DNA of 64,000 nt from Gelidibacter sp038243395 (GTDB lineage Bacteria > Bacteroidota > Bacteroidia > Flavobacteriales > Flavobacteriaceae). The stretch spans positions 1 to 64,000 of the forward strand of contig JBBSRC010000010.1 in NCBI GenBank assembly GCA_038243395.1, written 5' to 3'. The notes below the pieces were generated by a model that worked only from the letters and a program-made list of their open reading frames with translations, ran no database searches and was not told where the DNA came from. This document shows positions 31,928-41,024 of this stretch, one piece after another (within the stretch, counting starts at the first letter, position 1; every line of letters begins with the position of its first letter). The position numbers were made by a program, and so were the translations under genes.

Positions 31928-32219
31928 AAATCAAAACTTTAGTTTCATCAAGTTCTTTTCTGAAATATTTGTTTTTAATAGCTCTGTATTCAATAAGGTC
32001 AATTTGACGTTTTAATAACTTTTCCAATTTATCTTTTAATTGAAAGTATAAATTCGTGTATTCAAAGGGGTCATTTTCATCAAAGTCCACAACAAAATCG
32101 ATATCGGATGCATCACTGAAATCATCTCTAGTTACGGAACCAAAAGCAGAGAATGTTCGAACTTTGTATTGTTCGCAAAGCTTTTTAATCTGTTTTAAAT
32201 TTTTGTCGTTTATTTTCAT
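31917..32219 (-). CDS. mntA: MntA-like nucleotidyltransferase antitoxin
   Basis: 100 aa minimal nucleotidyltransferase. The motif G27-S28-x10-D39-I-D41 is intact (AFGSVTRDDFSDASDIDF), and a third acid follows in RQIDLIEYRAI. MntA adds AMP groups to HepT and neutralises it. First gene of the pair, ATG at 32219, overlapping hepT by 11 nt. Confidence 0.9.
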   Translation of the reverse strand: MKINDKNLKQIKKLCEQYKVRTFSAFGSVTRDDFSDASDIDFVVDFDENDPFEYTNLYFQLKDKLEKLLKRQIDLIEYRAIKNKYFRKELDETKVLIYGQ

Positions 32220-32507
32220 ATTTCAAAAATAATCAAATTTCTTGTATTTGCCGTTCTTTATGGCATTAGCCACAAAGGTTTTGTATATGATTTGTAGTAT
32301 GTTTAAGCGAGTAGGTTAATAAATAATTACGAAAATAGAAAAACCGACCTGCCACGCTTTTGGACGTGGGCCGTTTTCGTAAGTAATCCCAGGAAGTTTA
32401 GCCCAAGCTTTAAATAGATGGGCACATACCGTAAGGACGAGATTCGCAATGACGAGCAACTTATATTTTTCTTAAGTCAATAATTGATTTTGAATAAGAA
32501 TAAAAAC
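32220..32507. other. Spacer upstream of mntA
   Basis: 288 nt, no gene seen. AAACCGACCTGCCACGCTTT and GGACGTGGGCCGTTT near 32340-32375 look like another short dispersed element. It must hold the minus-strand mntA promoter but no clear box is visible. Confidence 0.35.
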
Positions 32508-32576
32508 ATGAAAACAGCAATATCCGCCGCCCTTGAAACCATTAAGGTCATCCTCGACATCTATCATTCCGATTAG
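32508..32576 (+). pseudogene. Decayed N-terminal copy of cysQ
   Basis: An ATG frame of 22 codons reads MKTAISAALETIKVILDIYH then SD and a stop. It aligns with the start of the intact cysQ downstream (LYTALTAALEAGKVILHIYY) in 15 or so of 21 positions, and the DNA is similar as well. The copy ends in TAG and no further cysQ sequence follows. It is a partial duplication left 206 nt upstream of the present gene. Confidence 0.75.
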
Positions 32577-32599
32577 GTTGAAATGGAAATTTATTCATC

Positions 32600-32660
32600 C
32601 GCCTGCCCACCGATAGCTTTTTGCGAAGGCGGGTAGCATTTGCGAAGACAGATAGCTTTT
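32600..32660 (+). repeat. Dispersed TTTGCGAAGGCGG-type repeat, two half copies
   Basis: GCTTTTTGCGAAGGCGGG and TAGCATTTGCGAAGACAG follow each other; the second recurs at 30424-30441. CCGCCTGCCCACCGATAGC precedes them. Confidence 0.55.
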
Positions 32661-32760
32661 GAGTGAGTGAGAAATAAAAAATATATTTACATCCATTTAA
32701 ATAGAAGCTCTAGTGTTCAGTCTAGCCTAAAAAATCATTAATCAGCAATCTTCAATCATA

Positions 32761-32802
32761 ATTCCTCATTCCTCATTCCTCATGCCTCATTCCTCATCCC
32801 TA
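32761..32802 (+). repeat. 7-bp tandem repeat (ATTCCTC) containing the cysQ start codon
   Basis: Six heptamers: ATTCCTC three times (32761-32781), ATGCCTC (32782-32788), ATTCCTC, ATCCCTA. The fourth unit, by a T to G change, is the start codon. Two units lie inside the coding region, so a gain or loss there would shift the reading frame. Confidence 0.8.
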
Positions 32803-33579
32803 TATACCGCCCTCACCGCCGCCCTCGAAGCCGGAAAAGTAATCCTTCACATCTATTACTCCAACGACTTTGGCGTGGAAGTTAAAGCCGATAATTCTCC
32901 CTTGACCAAAGCAGATACCGCAGCTCATCACGTGATTATGTCTCATTTAAGTGCCACAAACATTCCTGTGCTCTCAGAAGAAGGAAAGACGATACCGTAT
33001 AACATCCGGAAAGACTGGAAACACTTATGGATTGTTGATCCCATTGACGGCACCAAAGAATTCATCAAGCGCAACGGCGAATTTACAGTCAACATTGCTT
33101 TAATAGAAAATGAAAAACCGATATTGGGTGTTATTTTTGTTCCAGTTTCAGGCGACTTGTATTTCTCAACAATTGAAACCGGTGCTTTTAAAGTAACGGT
33201 GAATCTAAATAATTTTGACATAGAAGCGATAATCCAAAAGGCAACTAAACTACCAATACACCGCGAAGAAAAAATTTTCACGATTTTAGCCAGCCGTTCA
33301 CATCGGTCAAAAGAAACGGAGGTCTATATAAATGACATGCGTCAAAAACACGGCGCTGTCAATGTCATCACTAAAGGCTCTTCCTTAAAGTTTTGTATGG
33401 TTGCTGAAGGTGTTGCGGATTGTTACCCAAAGTTTGGACCTACCATGGAATGGGACACCGCGGCAGGACAAGCAATTTGTGAAGGTGCAGGTTGCGAAGT
33501 GATAAATTGGAGTACTAAATTACCCATATTCTACAATAGGGAAAATTTGATAAATCACTCATTTTTGGTAAAAAAATAA
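32782..33579 (+). CDS. cysQ: 3'(2'),5'-bisphosphate nucleotidase CysQ
   Basis: 265 aa inositol-monophosphatase-fold enzyme, Mg-dependent. CysQ removes the 3' phosphate of PAP and PAPS, recycling the by-product of sulfate activation and sulfotransfer. Metal-site motifs are present: EEGKT (with the acid pair ahead), DPIDGTKEF (about residues 87-95) and EWDTAAGQAICEGAG (about 223-237). The start codon lies in a heptamer repeat and the first seven residues (MPHSSSL) are repeat-encoded. A decayed copy of its 5' end lies upstream. No sulfotransferase is in the window, so its reason for being here is unclear. Confidence 0.92.
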   Translation: MPHSSSLYTALTAALEAGKVILHIYYSNDFGVEVKADNSPLTKADTAAHHVIMSHLSATNIPVLSEEGKTIPYNIRKDWKHLWIVDPIDGTKEFIKRNGEFTVNIALIENEKPILGVIFVPVSGDLYFSTIETGAFKVTVNLNNFDIEAIIQKATKLPIHREEKIFTILASRSHRSKETEVYINDMRQKHGAVNVITKGSSLKFCMVAEGVADCYPKFGPTMEWDTAAGQAICEGAGCEVINWSTKLPIFYNRENLINHSFLVKK

Positions 33580-33891
33580 TTCACCTTTTAAAGGTCTATA
33601 TTCTCAATATTATCGTAGTTTTGCAAGCTTGAAAAAAGCGCATTTTTCTGAAGTGCTTTAAAAATAAAATATTGGATATCATTGCATTATGAATATTGAT
33701 GTGAGTGACAGTGGCGAAGCCATATCTTTTGCAGAGTGAAGTTTAATCATTACAGAGTAGCATTAAATTCATATTAAAAAAGGTTTGAGACCACTCTTTT
33801 TAGATTTGCTGAAAAATCTTAAAATAATAAATGATCCTTCTCAGCAAAGTGAACCATATAATATTAGAACATTAACATATAAAATTATCTT
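33580..33891. other. Gap before the wbpA-like gene
   Basis: 312 nt AT-rich, no gene. GTGGCGAAGCCATATCTTTT near 33713 is a dispersed repeat fragment. No promoter motif I can support. Confidence 0.35.
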
Positions 33892-35187
33892 ATGAATACT
33901 ATTGAGGCTAATTCTAAAATTGCCGTTGTCGGTCTAGGTTACGTAGGTCTACCATTAGCGCGTTTATTTGCAACTAAATATCCGGTTATTGGTTTTGATA
34001 TTAACCAAGCTAGAATTAAAAGCTTGATGTCAGGAACCGACTCCACATTAGAGGTTTCTGACGAAGTTTTACAAGCCGTACTAGTTGATAAACCATCCGA
34101 TCAAAATGGATTGTATTGTTCTTCCAATCTAGAAGACATTAAAGACTGCAACATTTATATAGTGACCGTTCCGACGCCTGTAGATAAAAATAACCGACCA
34201 GACCTAACGCCGCTTTATAAATCTAGCGAAACCGTTGGCAAGGTGTTAAAAAAAGGGGATATCGTCATTTATGAATCTACGGTTTACCCAGGGGTAACGG
34301 AAGATGAATGTGTACCCGTTTTGGAACGTATCTCTGGATTAAAATTCAATGTGGACTTCTTTGCCGGTTATTCACCCGAACGCATCAATCCAGGTGATAA
34401 AGAACATACAGTTGAGAAGATTTTAAAAGTAACCGCAGGATCAACTCCAGAAATTGGTCAAAAAGTAGATCAATTGTATAAATCCGTAATAACAGCAGGC
34501 ACGCATTTAGCCCCAACTATTAAAGTTGCCGAAGCCGCTAAGGTTATTGAGAATTCTCAAAGAGATATTAACATTGCTTTTGTCAATGAACTCGCCAAGA
34601 TTTTCAACATTCTGGAAATAGACACCCATGCGGTATTAGAAGCTGCAGGAACCAAGTGGAATTTCTTGCCTTTCAAGCCAGGTTTGGTTGGAGGCCATTG
34701 CATTGGCGTTGATCCTTACTATCTCGCTCAAAAAGCTCAAGAGCACGGCTATCATCCAGAAATTATTTTGGCAGGACGTCGTTTAAATGATTCGATGGGT
34801 GGTTATGTAGCTTCTGAAGTCGTAAAGTGCATGATAAAAAAGAAAATCAACGTAAGTGAAGCTGAGGTTTTAATGCTTGGAGTTACCTTCAAAGAAAACT
34901 GTCCGGATGTTCGGAATACAAAAATTGTAGATGTCATTAGCGCATTGCAAGAGTATGGTGTTAAAGTGAGCGTCTATGATCCTTGGGCCAATCCTGAAGA
35001 AGTAGAAAGAGAATACGGCTTACAAATGACGAACCAATTACCAGAGGATCGTTTTGATGGTGTCATACTAGGCGTGGCACATAAAGAGTTTTTAGCATTG
35101 GATTTGCCGAGTCTGAAAAAAGAAAAGGCTATTGTTTATGATGTCAAAGGTGTATTGAATGAAAGTGAATGTGACGGAAAGCTTTAA
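33892..35187 (+). CDS. Nucleotide-sugar 6-dehydrogenase (WbpA/TviB-like)
   Basis: 431 aa. NAD motif VVGLGYVGLPLARLFA (about residues 12-27), TVPTPVD near 90, substrate loop SPERINPGDKEHT and catalytic C270 in GGHCIGVDPYY. This belongs to the group acting on UDP-GlcNAc or UDP-GalNAc (WbpA, TviB, WbpO), distinct from the ugd at 26130. It probably makes UDP-GlcNAcA, the substrate of the WlbA-like enzyme at 29098. Next to the flippase gene, 64 nt away. Confidence 0.92.
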   Translation: MNTIEANSKIAVVGLGYVGLPLARLFATKYPVIGFDINQARIKSLMSGTDSTLEVSDEVLQAVLVDKPSDQNGLYCSSNLEDIKDCNIYIVTVPTPVDKNNRPDLTPLYKSSETVGKVLKKGDIVIYESTVYPGVTEDECVPVLERISGLKFNVDFFAGYSPERINPGDKEHTVEKILKVTAGSTPEIGQKVDQLYKSVITAGTHLAPTIKVAEAAKVIENSQRDINIAFVNELAKIFNILEIDTHAVLEAAGTKWNFLPFKPGLVGGHCIGVDPYYLAQKAQEHGYHPEIILAGRRLNDSMGGYVASEVVKCMIKKKINVSEAEVLMLGVTFKENCPDVRNTKIVDVISALQEYGVKVSVYDPWANPEEVEREYGLQMTNQLPEDRFDGVILGVAHKEFLALDLPSLKKEKAIVYDVKGVLNESECDGKL

Positions 35188-35251
35188 AGTTTCTTATATA
35201 AATCACTAAATTCTAACATGTCATAAAATATCATCAGTTGTTAAAATATAA

Positions 35252-36733
35252 ATGAGTCAATTAAAAAAAGGTGTAGTTCTTTCGTATTTAAATATTGGGG
35301 TTGTCAATGTTATTGGTCTGTTCTTAACTCCATTTATTATACATAGTCTTGGCGATTCTGAATATGGATTATATACATTAATAGGTTCTTTTATCGCTTA
35401 TCTATCCTTAATGGATTTAGGCCTTAATAATACGATTATTCGTTTTGTTGCAAAATACAGAGCTGATGCTGACGAAAAAGGTGAGCGTGTCTTTCTAGGT
35501 AATGTATTTACCATTTATCTTTTTATCAGCGTTATCATAGTTGCCATTGGAACTGTTCTTTATCATAATTTGGAGCATATTTTTGCCAATTCTTTGACTC
35601 CAGAAGAGATTGGTAAGGCAAAAGTAATGTTTGTTATTTTGATTTTTAATATGGCAATTGTATTGCCAGGAGGCGGTTTTACGGCGCTTTGTACGGCTTA
35701 CGAAAGTTTCGTGTGGCCTAGAATGCTTGCTATAATAAAGTATATTTCAAGAGCTGCAATTATTGTGGCTGTTTTGAGTGGTGGTGGCGGTGCAATAGCT
35801 TTGGTGATTATTGATACTGCACTTAACATCGTAGTTATGTCCATAACATTTTGGTTTGTAATGAGAAAGTTAAAAGTGAAGTTTGATTTCAAGAAAATTG
35901 AAATTCCACTTTTTAAAACAATTTTCAACTATTCTATCTGGATTTTCTTACTAGCCACCAGTTCGCAATTTTTGTGGAATGCGGGTCAAATCATTTTGGG
36001 TATAGAAACTGATACTACAACAGTAGCCTATTATGCGGTAGGAATTATGTTAGGCGGTTACTACGGAGCCTTTTCTGGAGCAATATCAGGGGTTTTTTTA
36101 CCACGAGCAACACAAATGAGTTCCAATAACAGTAAAGAAGATCAGTTGGCCATGATGATAAGGGTGGGCAGAATACTGATGATAGTATTGTTCTTAATTC
36201 TGACAGGCTTCATTATTTTCGGAAAAGAATTTGTTACATTTTGGGTCGGAGATAATTATATATCATCCTATTATGTTGCAGTTATTATTATGATTGCTTT
36301 TACTGTACCGTTACTTTTAAGCTTTGCGAGCTCTTTGGTGGAGGCTTATAACAAAGTTAAATATAAAGTGATTGTTTATTTAGTGTTTTTCTCGCTCGGG
36401 TTAGTATTTGGGTATTTCTTAGTGCCTGCCTATAAGGAAATAGGTATGATTATAGGAGTTACAACCGGTTGGATGCTTGCACAAATAGTCATGTTGTTTT
36501 TTTATCATAAGACTTTAGAATTAAACATGTTTGTTTTCTTTAAAGAAACCTGCAGTAAAATTCTTTTACCCGTGTTAATTTTGTTTTTATTAGCATGGTT
36601 TATAAATTCGAAACTACCTTCCAGCTTACTCTATTTAATTATTAAGATTGGAGTGTATGGCTCGGCATATGTGGTCTTGATGTATTCATATTCTATGAAC
36701 ACTTACGAGAAGGCATTGTTTAGAAGAAAATAG
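35252..36733 (+). CDS. Wzx-type oligosaccharide flippase
   Basis: 493 aa with 12 or more hydrophobic segments, MOP/PST family. It starts MSQLKKGVVLSYLNIGVVNV, followed by LTPFIIHSLGDSEYGLYTLI, the usual N-terminal pattern of polysaccharide flippases. It would move undecaprenyl-linked repeat units to the periplasmic face. Together with the EpsG-like polymerase and Wza/Wzc it defines a Wzx/Wzy pathway. Confidence 0.9.
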   Translation: MSQLKKGVVLSYLNIGVVNVIGLFLTPFIIHSLGDSEYGLYTLIGSFIAYLSLMDLGLNNTIIRFVAKYRADADEKGERVFLGNVFTIYLFISVIIVAIGTVLYHNLEHIFANSLTPEEIGKAKVMFVILIFNMAIVLPGGGFTALCTAYESFVWPRMLAIIKYISRAAIIVAVLSGGGGAIALVIIDTALNIVVMSITFWFVMRKLKVKFDFKKIEIPLFKTIFNYSIWIFLLATSSQFLWNAGQIILGIETDTTTVAYYAVGIMLGGYYGAFSGAISGVFLPRATQMSSNNSKEDQLAMMIRVGRILMIVLFLILTGFIIFGKEFVTFWVGDNYISSYYVAVIIMIAFTVPLLLSFASSLVEAYNKVKYKVIVYLVFFSLGLVFGYFLVPAYKEIGMIIGVTTGWMLAQIVMLFFYHKTLELNMFVFFKETCSKILLPVLILFLLAWFINSKLPSSLLYLIIKIGVYGSAYVVLMYSYSMNTYEKALFRRK

Positions 36734-36821
36734 TTTTTTAAAAGTACAGATGTGATTGAACTCACCTATGTATGTAATTAGTTAGAAGTAAAGTCAGAAT
36801 TAATGTTTTTCAAAATTAATA

Positions 36822-37631
36822 ATGAAAATGGATAAATTAAAGGAATTAATGGTGCCCTATTATTTTAAGCTCATTAAGTTTTATACACTGTATATAATTC
36901 CTTACCGGTATGAAGAGGAACGCTATCCAGATTCTTATGTAAGTAAAAAGATAAAAAATATTGATATTACTTTAGAAAGGGCTAATGAAATCCTTTATAT
37001 TTTCTGGACAGGAGGGAATGAAATTACAGAAAACAGGAAAAAAAGTATTCAATCAATTAAAGAAAAAGCGGGAGTAGAAGTCGTTTTAGTTACTTCAGAT
37101 AATTTAAATGAATATATATTAGACAACCATCCATTACATAAAGCTTATAAATATTTATCATTAATACATAGATCCGATTATTTGCGTTGTTATTTCATGC
37201 TGCATCATGGGGGGGGCTATGTTGACATAAAACCTTGTTTAAATTCATGGAAAGGTTTATTTCAAAAATTAAATAAATCAGATGCGTGGTATTTAGGTAC
37301 ACGAGAAAAATTTCCTGGCGGTGTTGCTAATATAGAAGGGGTTATCGGTGCTGACTGCAAGAAATATTATAGCAATTTAATAGCTAATGGTGGCTATATC
37401 TTTAAGCCAAATTCTCCAATTGCTTTTGAATGGATGGATGAAATACACGTTAGACTTGATTATTTTATGGACGATTTGATAAAGAATCCTGGAGATGCCT
37501 TCGGGAGTGGGGATTATCCAATTCCATGGGCTTATTTAGCCGGATGTATTATTGCACCATTGACTTTAAAATATAATGAAAAAGTTATAATTGAGGATAT
37601 CGATTTATATGCCATAAAAGACTACCGATAG
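36822..37631 (+). CDS. Capsular glycosyltransferase (DXD/GT32-like)
   Basis: 269 aa. The segment HRSDYLRCYFMLHHGGGYVDIKP (about residues 117-139) matches the sugar-binding region of the Gly_transf_sug and capsular synthesis families, where the second Asp coordinates the metal; here it reads DIK instead of DXD. The start MKMDKLKELMVPYYFKLIKF looks like an interfacial helix. It should transfer a sugar to the lipid-linked unit. An in-frame ATG lies two codons later. Confidence 0.75.
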   Translation: MKMDKLKELMVPYYFKLIKFYTLYIIPYRYEEERYPDSYVSKKIKNIDITLERANEILYIFWTGGNEITENRKKSIQSIKEKAGVEVVLVTSDNLNEYILDNHPLHKAYKYLSLIHRSDYLRCYFMLHHGGGYVDIKPCLNSWKGLFQKLNKSDAWYLGTREKFPGGVANIEGVIGADCKKYYSNLIANGGYIFKPNSPIAFEWMDEIHVRLDYFMDDLIKNPGDAFGSGDYPIPWAYLAGCIIAPLTLKYNEKVIIEDIDLYAIKDYR

Positions 37632-38134
37632 TTTTATTCCTGAGAAATATTATGTTTTAAGTTATAATTTATTGGAATTTATACCATACAAAATCAATCT
37701 TTATTTTGAGTAAATATAACAGCGTTTTTAATTAAGATTCTAATCACTATTTTTTTTATTTGTTGACAAATATTTTATATAGTTTAAAGTCCTAAGAACA
37801 GTAAAATAAGTTTTGAAAATACTTGATACAATGGTTGGTGTTAATTAGCTCATCAACAAAATTTATTGCGGTAAAGTGGGTATTTTTGGTTCTTGAGATA
37901 ATCTTAAAGAATTAAAAGAGATTATATTACGAAAATGATGAAGCAATTACCTAAAAAACGCTTTGATTTTGCAATACGGGACGTGAGTCATAAAGGGTTT
38001 CTTGTATTAGAATTATGAAGCCTTAAAAATTAATATTAGATTCACATTGTGATGGGAAATTATAATATTGTTATTCAAAACGGCATAACACTCAACTAAT
38101 TTTGTTTCTTAGTTATTTTAAAAATTAAATAGAT
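37632..38134. other. AT-rich gap between glycosyltransferase and ABC transporter
   Basis: 503 nt. Only a 27-codon frame at 37935-38018 (MMKQLPKKRFDFAIRDVSHK and on) is seen, with no family resemblance, so it is not called. It may be the trace of a lost gene. Confidence 0.35.
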
Positions 38135-39925
38135 ATGATTAAAAATTTAGTAAAAAGATATTTAACGAGTTTTACTTTTTTCTATGGTTATTTAGGAAAT
38201 CGCATATTTATCATGATGGCTTTCAGTTTGGCTGTGTCTGTTTTAGACGGATTTGGGCTGACGATGTTTTTGCCATTACTGCAGATGGTAAGTGGTGATG
38301 GTACAATGGATGCAGAACAGTTAGGTAGCTTAAAATTTTTAGTTGAAGGGGTTGAAGCCATGGGGATTTCTATGACAATAGCAATTGTTCTTCTTCTAAT
38401 GATTGTTTTTTTCGTTTTTAAAGCGATTACAACATTTTTTAGCCATTTCTACTTGGTTGTTTTTGGTCAATATTTTATTCGCACCATTAGAATGCGATTG
38501 CTAAATGCGCTAAATAATATGAGTTTTAAAAACTTTATAACTTCAGATGTAGGTCAGATCCAAAATACGATGAGCGGAGAAGTCGATAAAGTGTCAATTG
38601 GTTATCAAGCTTATTTCGCTACGCTTCAGCAAGCAATAATGGTCGCAATTTATCTGGGATTTGCGCTAGTTATTGATTTTCAATTTGCTATTCTGGTGGC
38701 TGTAGGAGGTGTAATTACTAACCTTTTATATAAGGCAATATATACACAGACAAAAGATGCTTCAAGAAAGTTGACTGGATCTAGTAATCTTTATCAAGGG
38801 TTGATTATACAGCATGTGAGTAATTTTAAATATTTACGAGCGACAGGAATGTTAAAATCATATTCAAAAAAATTGCAAGATAATATATATGATATTGAAA
38901 AATCAAGAAAAAAAATTGGAATTTTAAATGGAATTGGAATTGCCTCTAGAGAGCCTTTATTAGTTATTGTGGTCGCTATTGTAATATTAATTCAAGTTAA
39001 ATTTTTAGGAGGTGCAATGGCGGCTATTCTAATTAGTTTATTGTTTTTTTACAGAGCATTATCTTCGCTGATTGGAATGCAGCAAAGTTGGAATTTGTTT
39101 TTAAGTGTTTCTGGATCTTTAGAAAATTTACAGGACTTTCAAGGTAAATTAGAGAGCGATTACGAAAAAAATGGTACTATAACTTTTGAGAAACTTAAAG
39201 AAGTAATAACTATGAAAAACATATCTTTTTCTTTCGGAAAGACTCAAATATTAAAAGACATAAACCTTCAAATTCCTATAAATCAAAGTATAGCGTTTGT
39301 AGGTGAAAGTGGGAGTGGCAAAACGACATTAGTGAATGTAGTTGCAGGATTATTAGATGTTAATGAGGGGGAGGTTAAAATTGATGGGCAATCGATAAGT
39401 GATTTAAATAAAACGACCTATCAAAATCGAATAGGTTATATAACTCAAGAAGCCGTAGTTTTCAATGACACCATTTATAATAATGTAAGTTTTTGGTCAG
39501 AAAAAAACCCTGAGAATTTAAAGAGATTTGAGAAGGCTATTCATCAGGCTGCCTTAACTGATTTTCTCAAAGAATTGCCCGATGGTAAGGAAACGGAATT
39601 GGGTAATAATGGAGTTAATTTAAGTGGTGGGCAAAAGCAACGGATTTCCATTGCAAGAGAATTGTTTAAGGATATTGACATACTCATCATGGATGAGGCG
39701 ACATCTGCATTAGATTCTGAAACAGAAAAAGTAATTCAACAAAGTATAGAAAGCTTACAAGGCCAATACACTTTAATAATTGTGGCTCACCGATTGGCTA
39801 CCATTCGCAATGTAAATAAAGTTGTCTATATGCACAAAGGGAGGATTGAAGAGGAAGGAAGTTTCGAAGACTTAATGCACAGTTTGCCAAGATTTAGAAA
39901 AATGGTAGAACTTCAAGAGTTATAA
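38135..39925 (+). CDS. ABC transporter, fused permease and ATPase
   Basis: 596 aa half-transporter of MsbA type, six membrane segments in the first 320 residues. ATPase motifs are complete: Walker A GESGSGKT (390-397), signature LSGGQKQR (496-503), Walker B ending in D520-E521 (MDEATSALD), and the switch His in VAHRLAT. It likely flips a lipid-linked glycan or exports a small product. As a flippase (35252) is already present, it may serve another polymer or a decoration step. Confidence 0.9.
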   Translation: MIKNLVKRYLTSFTFFYGYLGNRIFIMMAFSLAVSVLDGFGLTMFLPLLQMVSGDGTMDAEQLGSLKFLVEGVEAMGISMTIAIVLLLMIVFFVFKAITTFFSHFYLVVFGQYFIRTIRMRLLNALNNMSFKNFITSDVGQIQNTMSGEVDKVSIGYQAYFATLQQAIMVAIYLGFALVIDFQFAILVAVGGVITNLLYKAIYTQTKDASRKLTGSSNLYQGLIIQHVSNFKYLRATGMLKSYSKKLQDNIYDIEKSRKKIGILNGIGIASREPLLVIVVAIVILIQVKFLGGAMAAILISLLFFYRALSSLIGMQQSWNLFLSVSGSLENLQDFQGKLESDYEKNGTITFEKLKEVITMKNISFSFGKTQILKDINLQIPINQSIAFVGESGSGKTTLVNVVAGLLDVNEGEVKIDGQSISDLNKTTYQNRIGYITQEAVVFNDTIYNNVSFWSEKNPENLKRFEKAIHQAALTDFLKELPDGKETELGNNGVNLSGGQKQRISIARELFKDIDILIMDEATSALDSETEKVIQQSIESLQGQYTLIIVAHRLATIRNVNKVVYMHKGRIEEEGSFEDLMHSLPRFRKMVELQEL

Positions 39926-39992
39926 TATTATTTTACTTAAAAATATGTTTCTCATGTGAGAAATGCTATAGACTATATCAATTGTAAACAAA

Positions 39993-41024
39993 ATGAAAAT
40001 AGGTATACAAAGTATTCCAAGAGGATTTGCTAAAAGATGGGTAGAATATTGTGTTCAAAGCAATATTAAATACGTACTAATCGATGTATATAGAAATGAT
40101 GTTGTTGAACAACTAAAAAATTGCGATGCCTTTATGTGGTATTACGATCATTTAAGCAAAAAGGACCGTCAGGTAGCAAAACGATTACTTACTGCTATTG
40201 AACATTCTGGAAAAATATGTTTTCCTTCTATTAACGAAAATTGGCATTATGATGATAAAGTAGGCCAGAAATATTTATTAGAGGCAATTGAAGCCCCATT
40301 AATTCCTTCTTATGTTTTCTATGATAAAAAAGATGCTTTAGAGTGGGCGCATCATACTTCATGGCCAAAAGTTTTTAAGTTAACTGGAGGTGCGGGTTCT
40401 AGTAATGTGAAGATGATCAAAAACGTCAATGAAGCTATTAAAGTCATAAATAGATCATTTGGAAAAGGGTATAGTATATTCAACCAAAGAAAATATTTTT
40501 TAGAAGAGCGAATCTCTAAATATAAAGATAACGGCTCTCTATATTCATTAGTCAAAAGTTTCCGCCATCTTTTAAAGCCTCTTAACCAAGAATGGGTAAA
40601 TCATATAGAAAAAGATTATGTTTATTTTCAGGAATTTATGCCGGGAAATGAATATGATTTAAGGTTGATTGTGATTAATCAAAATAAAATCTTCGGATTG
40701 AAAAGATATAATAGAAAGAATGATTTCCGAGCTTCAGGAAGCGGTAATATGGAGTTTTTAAATAATGATGTAGATCAGTCCATATTAAAACTTGTTCTGG
40801 ATATGTCTGTGAAATTAAAGATGAATAGTGTAGCTTATGATATTGTATTCGACACTAATAAAAACCCTGTGATAATTGAGATTAGTTACGCATATTCAAC
40901 GTCAGCTTATGAAAAATGTCCAGGTTATTGGGATACTGATCTTAACTGGATACAAGGAGAGATTGGAAATTACTCAGCTTGGTTGGTTGAAAAAGTTATT
41001 GAACAAGTTAAAAATAAAACATGA
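39993..41024 (+). CDS. RimK-like ATP-grasp ligase of polysaccharide locus
   Basis: 343 aa. ATP-grasp features: PKVFKLTGGAGSSNV (glycine-rich ATP loop, about residues 122-136), YFQEFMPGNEYDLRLIVI (about 206-223) and FDTNKNPVIIEISYAYS with the metal-binding E/N region (about 288-304). Such enzymes form amide or ester bonds with acyl phosphates; in surface glycan loci they are thought to attach amino acids. Substrate unknown. Its end overlaps the next gene by 4 nt. Confidence 0.75.
   Translation: MKIGIQSIPRGFAKRWVEYCVQSNIKYVLIDVYRNDVVEQLKNCDAFMWYYDHLSKKDRQVAKRLLTAIEHSGKICFPSINENWHYDDKVGQKYLLEAIEAPLIPSYVFYDKKDALEWAHHTSWPKVFKLTGGAGSSNVKMIKNVNEAIKVINRSFGKGYSIFNQRKYFLEERISKYKDNGSLYSLVKSFRHLLKPLNQEWVNHIEKDYVYFQEFMPGNEYDLRLIVINQNKIFGLKRYNRKNDFRASGSGNMEFLNNDVDQSILKLVLDMSVKLKMNSVAYDIVFDTNKNPVIIEISYAYSTSAYEKCPGYWDTDLNWIQGEIGNYSAWLVEKVIEQVKNKT

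Noticed and set aside
37935..38018. 27-codon frame upstream of the ABC transporter
   Set aside because: No recognisable domain and not coupled to a neighbour; mentioned only as a possible trace of a lost gene.
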